Position numbers and translations under genes: made by a program
Notes under the pieces: generated by a model
Databases searched by the model: none
What the model saw: only the letters and a program-made list of their open reading frames with translations
What the model was told of the DNA's origin: nothing
Part shown: piece after piece, positions 1 through 5,719 of the stretch
Numbering within the stretch: position 1 is the stretch's first letter
How the letters are laid out: each line of letters starts with the position of its first letter
NCBI GenBank assembly: GCA_018896395.1
Contig: JAHIMN010000030.1
Coordinates: forward strand, 1 to 7,942
Direction: 5' to 3'
Source: Verrucomicrobiota bacterium
GTDB taxonomy: Bacteria > Verrucomicrobiota > Kiritimatiellia > JAAZAB01
DNA: 7,942 bases

Positions 1-172
1 AGGCAGATCCACCTACTGTGGCGGAAACTCCAGCGGGAATCCAGCTCGCCGTCGCGAAGCACTATGGCGGAGCGCGGTCTTCCTGGATTCCCATTTTCCC
101 TCCACAGGCGGGCAGGCATGGGAATGACAAGCACTCGGACCGTCGTTCATCAAATGTTCAACATAAAATGAA
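1..172. repeat. Gene-free stretch with interlocking inverted repeats
   Basis: I see no credible gene in this stretch. It carries two overlapping perfect inverted repeats. GGGAATCCAG at 35-44 pairs with CTGGATTCCC at 83-92, and ATTCCCAT at 87-94 pairs with ATGGGAAT at 118-125. The middle arm can therefore pair in either direction, giving two mutually exclusive hairpins. There is also an imperfect direct repeat: ACTGTGGCGGA at 15-25 and ACTATGGCGGA at 61-71, one mismatch. The GGAATCC/GGATTCCC pattern resembles the dispersed palindromic repeats found between genes in many bacteria, but I cannot tie it to a named family. It could also be the 3' remnant of an element that starts left of the window. 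Confidence 0.45.
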
Positions 173-261
173 TAGATTCTACGAAGTAGAATCTACGCTT
201 TTCCCCGGACTTCGCCGGGGAAAAGATGTGCGCCTTTGGCGCACAACACTCGTAACGTGTT
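173..261. repeat. Head-to-tail array of perfect stem-loops
   Basis: Three perfect inverted repeats of unrelated sequence follow each other almost without spacing. Hairpin 1 (173-195): arms TAGATTCTAC and GTAGAATCTA, loop GAA. Hairpin 2 (198-225): arms CTTTTCCCCGG and CCGGGGAAAAG, loop ACTTCG. Hairpin 3 (227-245): arms TGTGCGCC and GGCGCACA, loop TTT. The linkers are two bases and one base. A weaker fourth (245-261, arms AACAC and GTGTT, 7-base loop) abuts the third. Perfect stems of 10, 11 and 8 bp with very short loops, packed like this, are very unlikely by chance. They could form a structured RNA from either strand, a compound palindromic repeat element, or a barrier beyond the toxin gene. 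No U-tract follows on the minus strand, so a classical intrinsic terminator is not supported. The structure is seen; the function is unknown. Confidence 0.75.
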
Positions 262-275
262 TGTACTGATTTATT

Positions 276-305
276 TTCGCATTATTGCGAACTTACAACA
301 TGTTG
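276..305. repeat. Two further small palindromes beside the vapC 3' end
   Basis: TTCGCA (276-281) and TGCGAA (286-291) form a 6-bp stem with loop TTAT, and CAACATGTTG (296-305) is a perfect 10-base palindrome. They continue the stem-loop series at 173-261 towards the vapC stop codon at 328-330. Read on the minus strand, downstream of vapC, the first hairpin is followed by AATAAATC, not a run of T, so I do not call an intrinsic terminator. They are AT-rich and short and may be partly fortuitous. Confidence 0.4.
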
Positions 306-327
306 GTTTTAACTTTTTGATTAGAAG

Positions 328-720
328 CTAAGACGGTTGCGCGACACGGCAATGTCCTAAGCCGGTGGCTTTTTGGACGAATGCCTGATCGAAGGTCAGG
401 AAGGTTTCCGCTTCCTGTGAACCGGACAAATGTAGAGCGTCGGCAAAGTCGAGGCCTGCGGCGTGCCATTCGAGGGCCAGGAGCAGGCGGGACGCGTCCG
501 CCGTGTGAATGGCCGGAAGCCCAAGAACAGCGCGGAAGGCACGAACAACAGCCGCCGCGTCGAAACCATAAGCGTAGCGCAAAACCCATTCGGTTTCGAG
601 CCAGATCGTTTCGGGAATGAACACGTCGCCGCCTTCGAGGACCGTAACCGCTTTGCGGTACTGGCCTTCTTCGTCGCGGGTCAGGAAACGCACGAGCACG
701 TTAGTATCAACGGCGATCAT
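328..720 (-). CDS. vapC: VapC-type PIN-domain toxin (ribonuclease)
   Basis: This 130-residue protein is a PIN-domain nuclease of the VapC family. Family members are Mg2+-dependent RNases that cut tRNA or other RNA when freed from their antitoxin. The acidic active-site residues are visible in order: D5 in the opening motif IAVDTN, E42 in LETEWVLR, D94 in DFADALHL, and D111 near the C-terminus in LTFD. The length is normal for VapC and the domain appears complete, so it is probably active. The ATG at 718-720 is fixed by the opening motif and overlaps the antitoxin stop codon as ATGA, which indicates translational coupling and one bicistronic mRNA. The stop is TAG at 328-330, followed by a gene-free, hairpin-rich stretch. 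The family call is firm; the RNA target cannot be told from sequence. Confidence 0.9.
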   Translation of the reverse strand: MIAVDTNVLVRFLTRDEEGQYRKAVTVLEGGDVFIPETIWLETEWVLRYAYGFDAAAVVRAFRAVLGLPAIHTADASRLLLALEWHAAGLDFADALHLSGSQEAETFLTFDQAFVQKATGLGHCRVAQPS

Positions 721-950
721 GGTTTCCGTTCCTTCGCGCCCTGTTCAATGGCCTTCTCCATGTCCACCAGTGTCTTCGCGGGACCGTTCCACTGCAAACA
801 CCCGGCCACGTCCTGAAGTCGTGTCGCGGGAATGCTCCGGGATCGGTTGTCCTCAAGAAACGTGATAATCACCCGCACATTGGCCGGCGCATGGACCGGC
901 TCCAGCGGTTTGATTATATGGCCGTCATATAGACCTTGAATCGCAATCAT
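717..950 (-). CDS. Antitoxin of the VapC toxin (short VapB-like/DUF104-like protein)
   Basis: This 77-residue protein starts with MIAIQGLYDGHIIKPLEPV and has a beta-strand-like segment NVRVIITFLED. That opening resembles small proteins encoded just before PIN toxins (AF2212/DUF104-like or related antitoxins), in which the N-terminal half forms a small DNA-binding or dimerising beta structure and the C-terminal half wraps the toxin. The C-terminal part (about residues 55-77, GPAKTLVDMEKAIEQGAKER) looks like an amphipathic helix fit for toxin binding. The ATG at 948-950 has a strong Shine-Dalgarno sequence (GGAGGTG, 956-962). The gene precedes vapC and overlaps it by four bases, the usual antitoxin-first order that keeps antitoxin in excess. 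The antitoxin role follows mainly from position and size; the exact family is uncertain. Confidence 0.75.
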   Translation of the reverse strand: MIAIQGLYDGHIIKPLEPVHAPANVRVIITFLEDNRSRSIPATRLQDVAGCLQWNGPAKTLVDMEKAIEQGAKERKP

Positions 951-989
951 GGTTTCACCTCCGCTTTAGCGGTTGTTGCCAATTTGTTG
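951..989 (-). promoter_or_regulatory. RBS and candidate operator of the toxin-antitoxin operon
   Basis: The Shine-Dalgarno sequence GGAGGTG lies at 956-962, five bases before the antitoxin ATG. Directly upstream and touching it is a perfect inverted repeat, CCGCT/AGCGG (961-965 and 968-972, two-base loop), which in RNA could partly mask the ribosome site and in DNA could be a repressor half-site pair. Further upstream, TTGTTG occurs twice, 11 bp apart (973-978 and 984-989), about one helical turn. VapB-type antitoxins usually repress their own promoter, so an operator here is plausible. I could not identify convincing -35 and -10 boxes. The rest of the gap up to 1057 shows only a small palindrome, CAGTTTACTG (1054-1063), over the stop codon of the next gene. 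Confidence 0.35.
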
Positions 990-1057
990 ATCACGTCCGG
1001 GTTTACGCCAAGGTGTCCCCGACGCTGCCGCATTTAGCATCAGGATTTTTGCCCAGT

Positions 1058-3019
1058 TTACTGAACGTTTACCGTCACCGCATTAACCCAAATCTGTTCT
1101 AAGTTCAGCATCTCATTCATCGGATAATCAACGGCAAAATAGAATGTGTATGAACCAGTTCCTAAACCGGTTATATTTAACACTTCAGTTGCGGGCAGAT
1201 TGAACAATTCGCCCTGGTACACAGGATGACACTTTGAAAGGTTTCCATCAAACGGTGTCCACTGCATGGAGTTATTCAGGTAGTACCAAGACGATCCAGC
1301 AAGAGCAATGATCCACCAGTCAACATTTACTCCTTGATATTGTCCCGGATCAATCTGAACAGTGATTGATAAATTAGCATAATTGTTTATGGCAACATTA
1401 TCAAGCTGTCCGTTCGCTTTAATCACCGGGCCAATGACCGCATTTGTTGACCCACAATAACCTGTGTCAGAACTGCTGAAGGCACTGACGTTAGATCCAT
1501 CCGTCGCCTTGCCCCAGTAATAATAAAGTGTCCCTGGAGTGGCAGTAGTATCGTCATAAGTGGTTGTTGAGCTTGTTCCAATTTGACTGGATAACTCAGC
1601 AACACTGTTCGTGCAACGCCGAATTTGATAGCCGGTAGCATGGGTGCTTACTGCCCAAGTCACACGCACCAGATTGGAATATGTCCCATCACTGGCAGTA
1701 ATGCCGGTCGGTGCTAGTATTGGATTTACGACAATACCAACCAAGTCTGCCGGTTTGCCTGATAGCGTTAAAATTTCCTGGAATTGTCCCACAGATTTCA
1801 CCGTCCCAGGAAACCCCGGGTTTATTGTGATTTGAATCTTACCGACCACATACCGATTGCCGTTGAATTTCAATCCATCCAGCCAGACATAGCCGTCATA
1901 GAGCGATGTCAGGTGATAAATTTCAATCTCCTCATTTAAGAGGCTGATTTCATTGGAAGTCACCGGATCATATAAAATAAGTTTATGATTAAATCCGTTT
2001 TTTGTTCCTACAATCAGCAGAAGATGCGATATTTTTTCAATTAATGTGGGACTATTAATCAGGGTGGGTTCAATAATCTCCGGCGGCGCTGGGTAGTATT
2101 GAACAATAGTTTTACCGTAAGCTAATTCTCCTGCCAATACTATTATTCGTCCGCTATCTGTTTTAATATATTTTACGATGTGTGATCCATAACCAAAGCT
2201 AAATCCCTCCACGTACGATGGGTCATGCCCATCAATAATTGAACTGACTAAATATTCCGGCGTATAGATATTCGGTTGATCGCCGATATACGGAGTATAG
2301 GCATCAATAATTGATAAAGAATCAGGCAATCTATAAACACCAAAATATGAGTCAGCGCCCCGTAGGCCGGCGTAAACACGATTATCAGGGAAATTCAGCA
2401 TGAAGTCCACATTAACATCAACTGCTAATGGCGACAGGTTATTATCCGGCATCAGTTTTCGCAGCCACTTGGCCAGGGTTGACTGAGTATATCCTCCCAT
2501 AAGAATTGTGCCGTCTGACTGCACTAACCAATGGTTGATCCAAATGTTGTCATTAATCAAATTGACAATATTCGTTCCATTGCCATTGGCACATTTCTTT
2601 AAAGCCAAGCCACCGCCGGTAGGATAAGCCAAATAATACAAATTATTAGAGGCGTCTGATTGAACACTAGGAGATAATCCGCTGGAATCCCATGCGATCT
2701 GCGACAAATTTGTGTCTATTCCTGAAATTGTATTATTAGTCGGCACCGCCCTGGCTAGTAAATAATCATATCCGTCGCTGAACCGCTGTCTTGACTGGAA
2801 TACCACAAACAGGTTGCCCTGCTCACTGAAATGAATGTAGGAAACACCAACATTCGTGCTCAAGACGGATGAAACGTTCCCTGATTCGTCAATTTTATTT
2901 AAGATATAATTTTCATCAATATACACCACCTTGGCGCCGTCAAAATTGACGGATATGCCTTGGGCGAATAGCGACCTCGTAATAATAAGAGACAATAATA
3001 ATCCGATTACAGTTTTCAT
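1058..3019 (-). CDS. Secreted protein: propeller-like repeats, FnIII domain, C-terminal DWW module
   Basis: This 653-residue protein has a clear signal peptide: MKT, a hydrophobic stretch to about residue 18, and probable cleavage after SLFA, before QGI. Residues about 22-430 are rich in short beta-strands and recurring 'SDGTILMGGY' or 'PDNRVYAGLRG'-like units, suggesting a beta-propeller or similar repeat fold; I cannot name the family. Residues about 436-521 are a fibronectin type III domain (APTGITASDGTYSNLVRVTW, then YYYWGKATD). Residues about 528-653 form a separate beta-rich module marked by VDWWI (566-570), YQGELFNL (601-608), EVLNITGL and SYTFYFAVD, which I recognise as recurring at the C-termini of secreted proteins in environmental bacteria but cannot name. 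No catalytic motif is visible, so a surface-binding or structural role is a guess. The ATG at 3017-3019 is fixed by the signal peptide although no good Shine-Dalgarno precedes it. Base composition is clearly AT-richer than its neighbours. Confidence 0.85.
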   Translation of the reverse strand: MKTVIGLLLSLIITRSLFAQGISVNFDGAKVVYIDENYILNKIDESGNVSSVLSTNVGVSYIHFSEQGNLFVVFQSRQRFSDGYDYLLARAVPTNNTISGIDTNLSQIAWDSSGLSPSVQSDASNNLYYLAYPTGGGLALKKCANGNGTNIVNLINDNIWINHWLVQSDGTILMGGYTQSTLAKWLRKLMPDNNLSPLAVDVNVDFMLNFPDNRVYAGLRGADSYFGVYRLPDSLSIIDAYTPYIGDQPNIYTPEYLVSSIIDGHDPSYVEGFSFGYGSHIVKYIKTDSGRIIVLAGELAYGKTIVQYYPAPPEIIEPTLINSPTLIEKISHLLLIVGTKNGFNHKLILYDPVTSNEISLLNEEIEIYHLTSLYDGYVWLDGLKFNGNRYVVGKIQITINPGFPGTVKSVGQFQEILTLSGKPADLVGIVVNPILAPTGITASDGTYSNLVRVTWAVSTHATGYQIRRCTNSVAELSSQIGTSSTTTYDDTTATPGTLYYYWGKATDGSNVSAFSSSDTGYCGSTNAVIGPVIKANGQLDNVAINNYANLSITVQIDPGQYQGVNVDWWIIALAGSSWYYLNNSMQWTPFDGNLSKCHPVYQGELFNLPATEVLNITGLGTGSYTFYFAVDYPMNEMLNLEQIWVNAVTVNVQ

Positions 3020-3212
3020 GACGTCTACTTGATTTTGCTGTTTTGAACAATAACACCTACTACACAGTAACGTTCACCAAATCAACCAAAAATCGGCAAT
3101 CTACATTAATTGACAGGCAGTCAAATTTGTCCTGATATTATGATATTGGTATGATTTTTAGGACGCTTTTACTTGATTTAATTATAATGGCAAAAAGGCT
3201 TCTTAAAGTCAA
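3020..3212. other. AT-rich intergenic region
   Basis: This gap separates comEC from the secreted-protein gene and is markedly AT-rich. I see no gene or RNA gene in it. It contains a small inverted repeat, TTGAC/GTCAA (3110-3114 and 3120-3124), and a direct repeat TGATATT at 3133-3139 and 3141-3147. No convincing intrinsic terminator for comEC is present: no GC-rich stem precedes the T-run on the minus strand. A second promoter-like pair for the downstream gene is TTGACT (3119-3124) with TAGATT (3098-3103), but the 15-base spacer is short. Confidence 0.4.
3181..3212 (-). promoter_or_regulatory. Possible promoter of the secreted-protein gene
   Basis: On the minus strand a perfect -10 box TATAAT (3181-3186) lies downstream of TTGACT (3207-3212). 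The spacer is 20 bases, longer than the 17 preferred by sigma-70-type polymerases, so the pairing may be fortuitous in AT-rich DNA. If real, transcription would start just inside the gap and give a leader of roughly 150 bases before the ATG at 3019. Confidence 0.25.
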
Positions 3213-3238
3213 GTTCGGATTAAATGTTCGGATTAAAT
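3213..3238. repeat. 13-bp perfect tandem duplication at the comEC stop codon
   Basis: GTTCGGATTAAAT occurs twice in direct succession (3213-3225 and 3226-3238) with no mismatch. On the minus strand the unit encodes the last residues of ComEC (TFNPNI), and the second copy in the reading direction supplies the TAA stop at 3220-3222. Because 13 is not a multiple of three, the duplication shifts the frame. With a single copy the frame would run on for 24 more codons to a TAA at 3138-3140. This looks like a recent slippage event. Confidence 0.85.
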
Positions 3239-5697
3239 GTATGAGTGCATTCCTTCAGATCTATTCGCACTCCCTGCCCCGGAGCCAATCCGATCCACGC
3301 ATTACCGTCGTCTCCGCTGGTCTCCGGCGCCACCTCGCCCGGCTCCACGCACCGGATGCGCAAAGTGGCCGGCATACCGTCCGGAGTGTGGTGTTCAACC
3401 GTCACCATATCCGGGGCATCCTGTCCTGGCCTGGCCCTGCCCCAGCCGAGGTGTCGGCCCCAGCCGATTTTTAAAACGGTTTCACCGCGCCGAACCAGAA
3501 ACTCGTTAGAGACGGCTTGATATTGCCTATCCATGTTGCCGCGCCAGGCACTCCAGGCGTCATTGGTAAGCACCCGGATCGGAATGTTTCTCGCGCGGGC
3601 TGTAGCGAGCACTTGCCGAAAAACGGGCGAACGTGAATTAGTCGTTGCGCACCACAGTTCCTTGACACGGAAAGTGGCCAATATATCCAGCGCCCCGCCG
3701 GCGTGAGGCGCATCCACCTTCGGCAGAACCAGCGCGGACAGCCGATTAACGCCCTGCTGTTGCAGTCTCTGCACCACGCGCCGCCCAAAAAACCGCGATC
3801 CGGCATGGACCAGCATGGGCGCCGTCCCCGGCGCCTTGATCAGGCAAACAGGGATGTCGCCAACATTGGTTATATCGGCGGAGACCCGGTTCCAGTTCAG
3901 GATCACACTGCCGAGCAAGGCAACGGCCAATAGAACCGGGCCCACCAGCCAGAGCCTCCGCAGGCCCCAGCCTGGGTGCAGGCCCCAGCCTGGGATCCAG
4001 GCCACGAGTGTTCCGAACCACACAAGCAATGCCCAGATCGGCGGCGAGGCGACAAAGAAATGGCCCCATGGAATCCGGGCCATGCTATCGGTTATGAAGA
4101 GCAAAAACGAGACCAGCACCACGTTGGCAAAGTTAAACACTTCACCTAGCCCCGGTAACCAGGTTCCGGACAGGATCGAGAGCCAACCGGCTAACAGGAT
4201 AAACGTACTGGCGGGAATAACGACCAGGTTGGCCATCAAGGCCACCGGCGAAACCAAGTTGAACCAGCGGGCAATGAGCGGCGTTGAAACCAGCCAAGCC
4301 GCCAGGGATGCGATCAGCAACAGGGCAACGAAGCGCTCCACGTTGCGCCAGAATTGGACGACGGGGCGTTCCGGCTCCAATCGCCAGGGGTCCGGCATGA
4401 GCCATGGTTCCACCCGTTTCAGCATGGGCGGGCAGAAAACAATCAGACCGGCCACCACGCCGAACGAAAGCAGAAATCCGTAATCGAACAGTTGAAACGG
4501 GTCCACGGCCAGGATGAGAATAGCCGCCAGGGCCATGGCAGAGGGCAAATCAGGTTTGCGGTGGAGCAAGGGGCCGAGGAAAACCAGGAGCGCCATCAAA
4601 CAACCACGCACGGCGCTGGAGCGTAACCCCGTGGAGAGCGTGAAGACGATCAACACCGGCGCCACGTAGAGAAACCATTTCACCCGGCACACCCGCTGGG
4701 CCTGGAGCACCACGATGATGAACAAGGCCAGGATGGCAACGTGCTGGCCGGAAATGGCGAAGATATAGTAGGTCCCCGTGGCAATAAAATCCTGGCGGAG
4801 CTTGTCCGGCAATTCCTGGCGAAAGCCCAGTAACAGTGCCTGCAAGAGACCCACGACTTCGGGGCGATGGTCAATCCCCCGCGCCAGGCAATCGGCCGCC
4901 TTTCGCCGCCCCTGGAAACACCAGGACATGAGGCGCGCGCCCTGATCCTCGGCCAGGCAAATGCCGGCCGTCGGGTCCGCGGTGAAAAAATACCGGTTCT
5001 TAATCCATTCCCGGACGGGACGCGCATCCGGAAAGCGGGCGTTATCCACAAGCACACCGGACAAGCGCCAGCGCTCGCCATAGTGCGGCGACCGGTTCTC
5101 CGGGGAATCGCGCAATCTGACCTGAACCGTACCGTGCGCCGTCTGCCAGGACGGAAGGCGGCGGATCATTTCCACGCGCACAGGGAAATTCCAAGTGCGG
5201 CTTGGCCCATACCGCGCCGAACGGATAAAGGGATCATCCGTAATAACACCGATGAGTTCGACCTGTTCGCGTGGTTTATCCATCAGCGCGGCCAACTCGC
5301 GCCCGGAGGGATTATGCAGGTCCAGCGTCACGGCCAGCCAGGCGGTCAGTAGAATCGCCAAGTGTAAGCAAAACAGGCTGAGGGCTGAACAGACGACAGA
5401 CCACTCGCCTGGGCGAAGCGCTCCGGCGGAGCCTGGCGGACGACAGACGACAGACGACGGAGCGGAGAGCGGCAGGCCATGCGGGACGCGTGGCAGGCGC
5501 CCACGCGAAACGCGTGGCAAGCGCGCCGCCCAATTCCCCGCTAACGATACCATCAGCGCCGATACCGCCGCCAGGAAAAGAGTACGCGTGGCAAAACCGG
5601 GGACAAGAACACCGCAAGCGATCCCCAGGATACAACACACGGCCACGCCCAACAGCGGGCGGCGCAGGATGGGCTGACTGGGGTATTGCGCAGGCAT
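3220..5697 (-). CDS. comEC: ComEC/Rec2-type DNA uptake channel with degenerate nuclease domain
   Basis: ComEC forms the inner-membrane channel that takes single-stranded DNA into the cell during natural transformation. This 825-residue form has two N-terminal membrane segments (about 14-34 and 39-54), a third near 99-125, an OB-fold region (about 140-250, with YGERWRLSGVL), then the Competence domain with about ten membrane segments (308-600). The hallmark motif is present as FAISGQHVA (about 313-321), usually AISGLH, followed by LRSSAVRGCLM. The C-terminal domain (about 610-825) aligns with the metallo-beta-lactamase-like part, but the opening DVGQGDA is NVGDIPV and the HxDxDH site reads PKVDAPH, so metal binding is probably lost. 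I chose the ATG at 5695-5697 over a GTG at 5718 because GGGGA lies four bases before it (5702-5706). It follows the fucosidase gene by 22 bases. Residues about 58-103 are a repeat-derived insertion, and two short repeats occur further on. Confidence 0.88.
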   Translation of the reverse strand: MPAQYPSQPILRRPLLGVAVCCILGIACGVLVPGFATRTLFLAAVSALMVSLAGNWAARLPRVSRGRLPRVPHGLPLSAPSSVVCRPPGSAGALRPGEWSVVCSALSLFCLHLAILLTAWLAVTLDLHNPSGRELAALMDKPREQVELIGVITDDPFIRSARYGPSRTWNFPVRVEMIRRLPSWQTAHGTVQVRLRDSPENRSPHYGERWRLSGVLVDNARFPDARPVREWIKNRYFFTADPTAGICLAEDQGARLMSWCFQGRRKAADCLARGIDHRPEVVGLLQALLLGFRQELPDKLRQDFIATGTYYIFAISGQHVAILALFIIVVLQAQRVCRVKWFLYVAPVLIVFTLSTGLRSSAVRGCLMALLVFLGPLLHRKPDLPSAMALAAILILAVDPFQLFDYGFLLSFGVVAGLIVFCPPMLKRVEPWLMPDPWRLEPERPVVQFWRNVERFVALLLIASLAAWLVSTPLIARWFNLVSPVALMANLVVIPASTFILLAGWLSILSGTWLPGLGEVFNFANVVLVSFLLFITDSMARIPWGHFFVASPPIWALLVWFGTLVAWIPGWGLHPGWGLRRLWLVGPVLLAVALLGSVILNWNRVSADITNVGDIPVCLIKAPGTAPMLVHAGSRFFGRRVVQRLQQQGVNRLSALVLPKVDAPHAGGALDILATFRVKELWCATTNSRSPVFRQVLATARARNIPIRVLTNDAWSAWRGNMDRQYQAVSNEFLVRRGETVLKIGWGRHLGWGRARPGQDAPDMVTVEHHTPDGMPATLRIRCVEPGEVAPETSGDDGNAWIGLAPGQGVRIDLKECTHTFNPNI
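3439..3467. repeat. 18-bp-period direct repeat in the comEC 3' part
   Basis: GCCCCAGCCGA occurs at 3439-3449 and 3457-3467, an 18-bp period. On the coding strand it yields the hexapeptide duplication IGWGRH/LGWGRA in the C-terminal domain of ComEC. It shares the core GGCCCCAGCC (the first copy lacks the leading G) with the 18-bp tandem repeat at 3961-3996 of the same gene. Confidence 0.65.
3961..3996. repeat. 18-bp tandem repeat inside comEC
   Basis: Two adjacent 18-bp units, 3961-3978 and 3979-3996, both begin CAGGCCCCAGCCTGGG and differ only in their last two bases. A partial third copy (CCAGGCC) follows at 3997-4003. The repeat is in frame and encodes PGWGLH/PGWGLR between the last two membrane segments of ComEC. 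Each unit is itself palindromic (CCCAG, one base, CTGGG), so it can form a small hairpin. Confidence 0.75.
5376..5460. repeat. Heptanucleotide repeats flanking two small hairpins, inside comEC
   Basis: The block starts with 7-bp units: GGCTGAG, GGCTGAA, CAGACGA, CAGACCA (5376-5403). It ends with CGGACGA, CAGACGA, CAGACGA (5437-5457). Between them lie two perfect small hairpins: TCGCC/GGCGA (5405-5416) and GCTCC/GGAGC (5420-5432). The arrangement, heptamers on both sides of compact palindromes, resembles an intergenic repeat element and not ordinary coding sequence, yet it is open in the comEC frame. It makes the tetrapeptide SVVC twice (residues about 82-85 and 100-103). I infer an in-frame insertion or expansion. 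Confidence 0.65.
5486..5524. repeat. 24-bp-period repeat with hairpins, inside comEC
   Basis: ACGCGTGGCAGGCGC (5486-5500) recurs as ACGCGTGGCAAGCGC (5510-5524), one mismatch and a 24-bp period, encoding the octapeptide pair RLPRVSRG/RLPRVPHG (residues about 59-74). CCACGCG at 5501-5507 pairs with either flanking CGCGTGG (5487-5493 or 5511-5517). The second pairing has a three-base AAA loop, the same short-loop style as the hairpin array at 173-245. It lies directly beside the heptamer block and probably belongs to the same insertion. Confidence 0.65.
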
Positions 5698-5719
5698 ACA
5701 ATCCCCGCTTAGGACCACT

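Noticed and set aside
18..269. Open reading frame of 83 codons on the plus strand at the left edge
   Set aside because: It runs through the inverted repeats and the hairpin array, has no ribosome site and shows no recognisable protein features.
173..305. Hairpin array as an integron attC site or a CRISPR array
   Set aside because: The stems differ in sequence, there is no repeat-spacer periodicity, no paired RYYYAAC/GTTRRRY core sites, and no integrase or cas gene in the window.
270..327. Intrinsic terminator after vapC
   Set aside because: The nearest stem on the minus strand (TTCGCA/TGCGAA) is short and followed by AATAAATC, not a T-run.
3815..4483. Long plus-strand frame of 222 codons opposite comEC
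   Set aside because: It is antisense to a well-supported membrane-protein gene; the composition is what the complement of GC-rich coding sequence gives, and no domain is visible.
5698..5718. GTG at 5718 as the comEC start, adding seven residues
   Set aside because: It lies almost on the fucosidase stop without a suitable ribosome site, while the ATG at 5697 has GGGGA just upstream.
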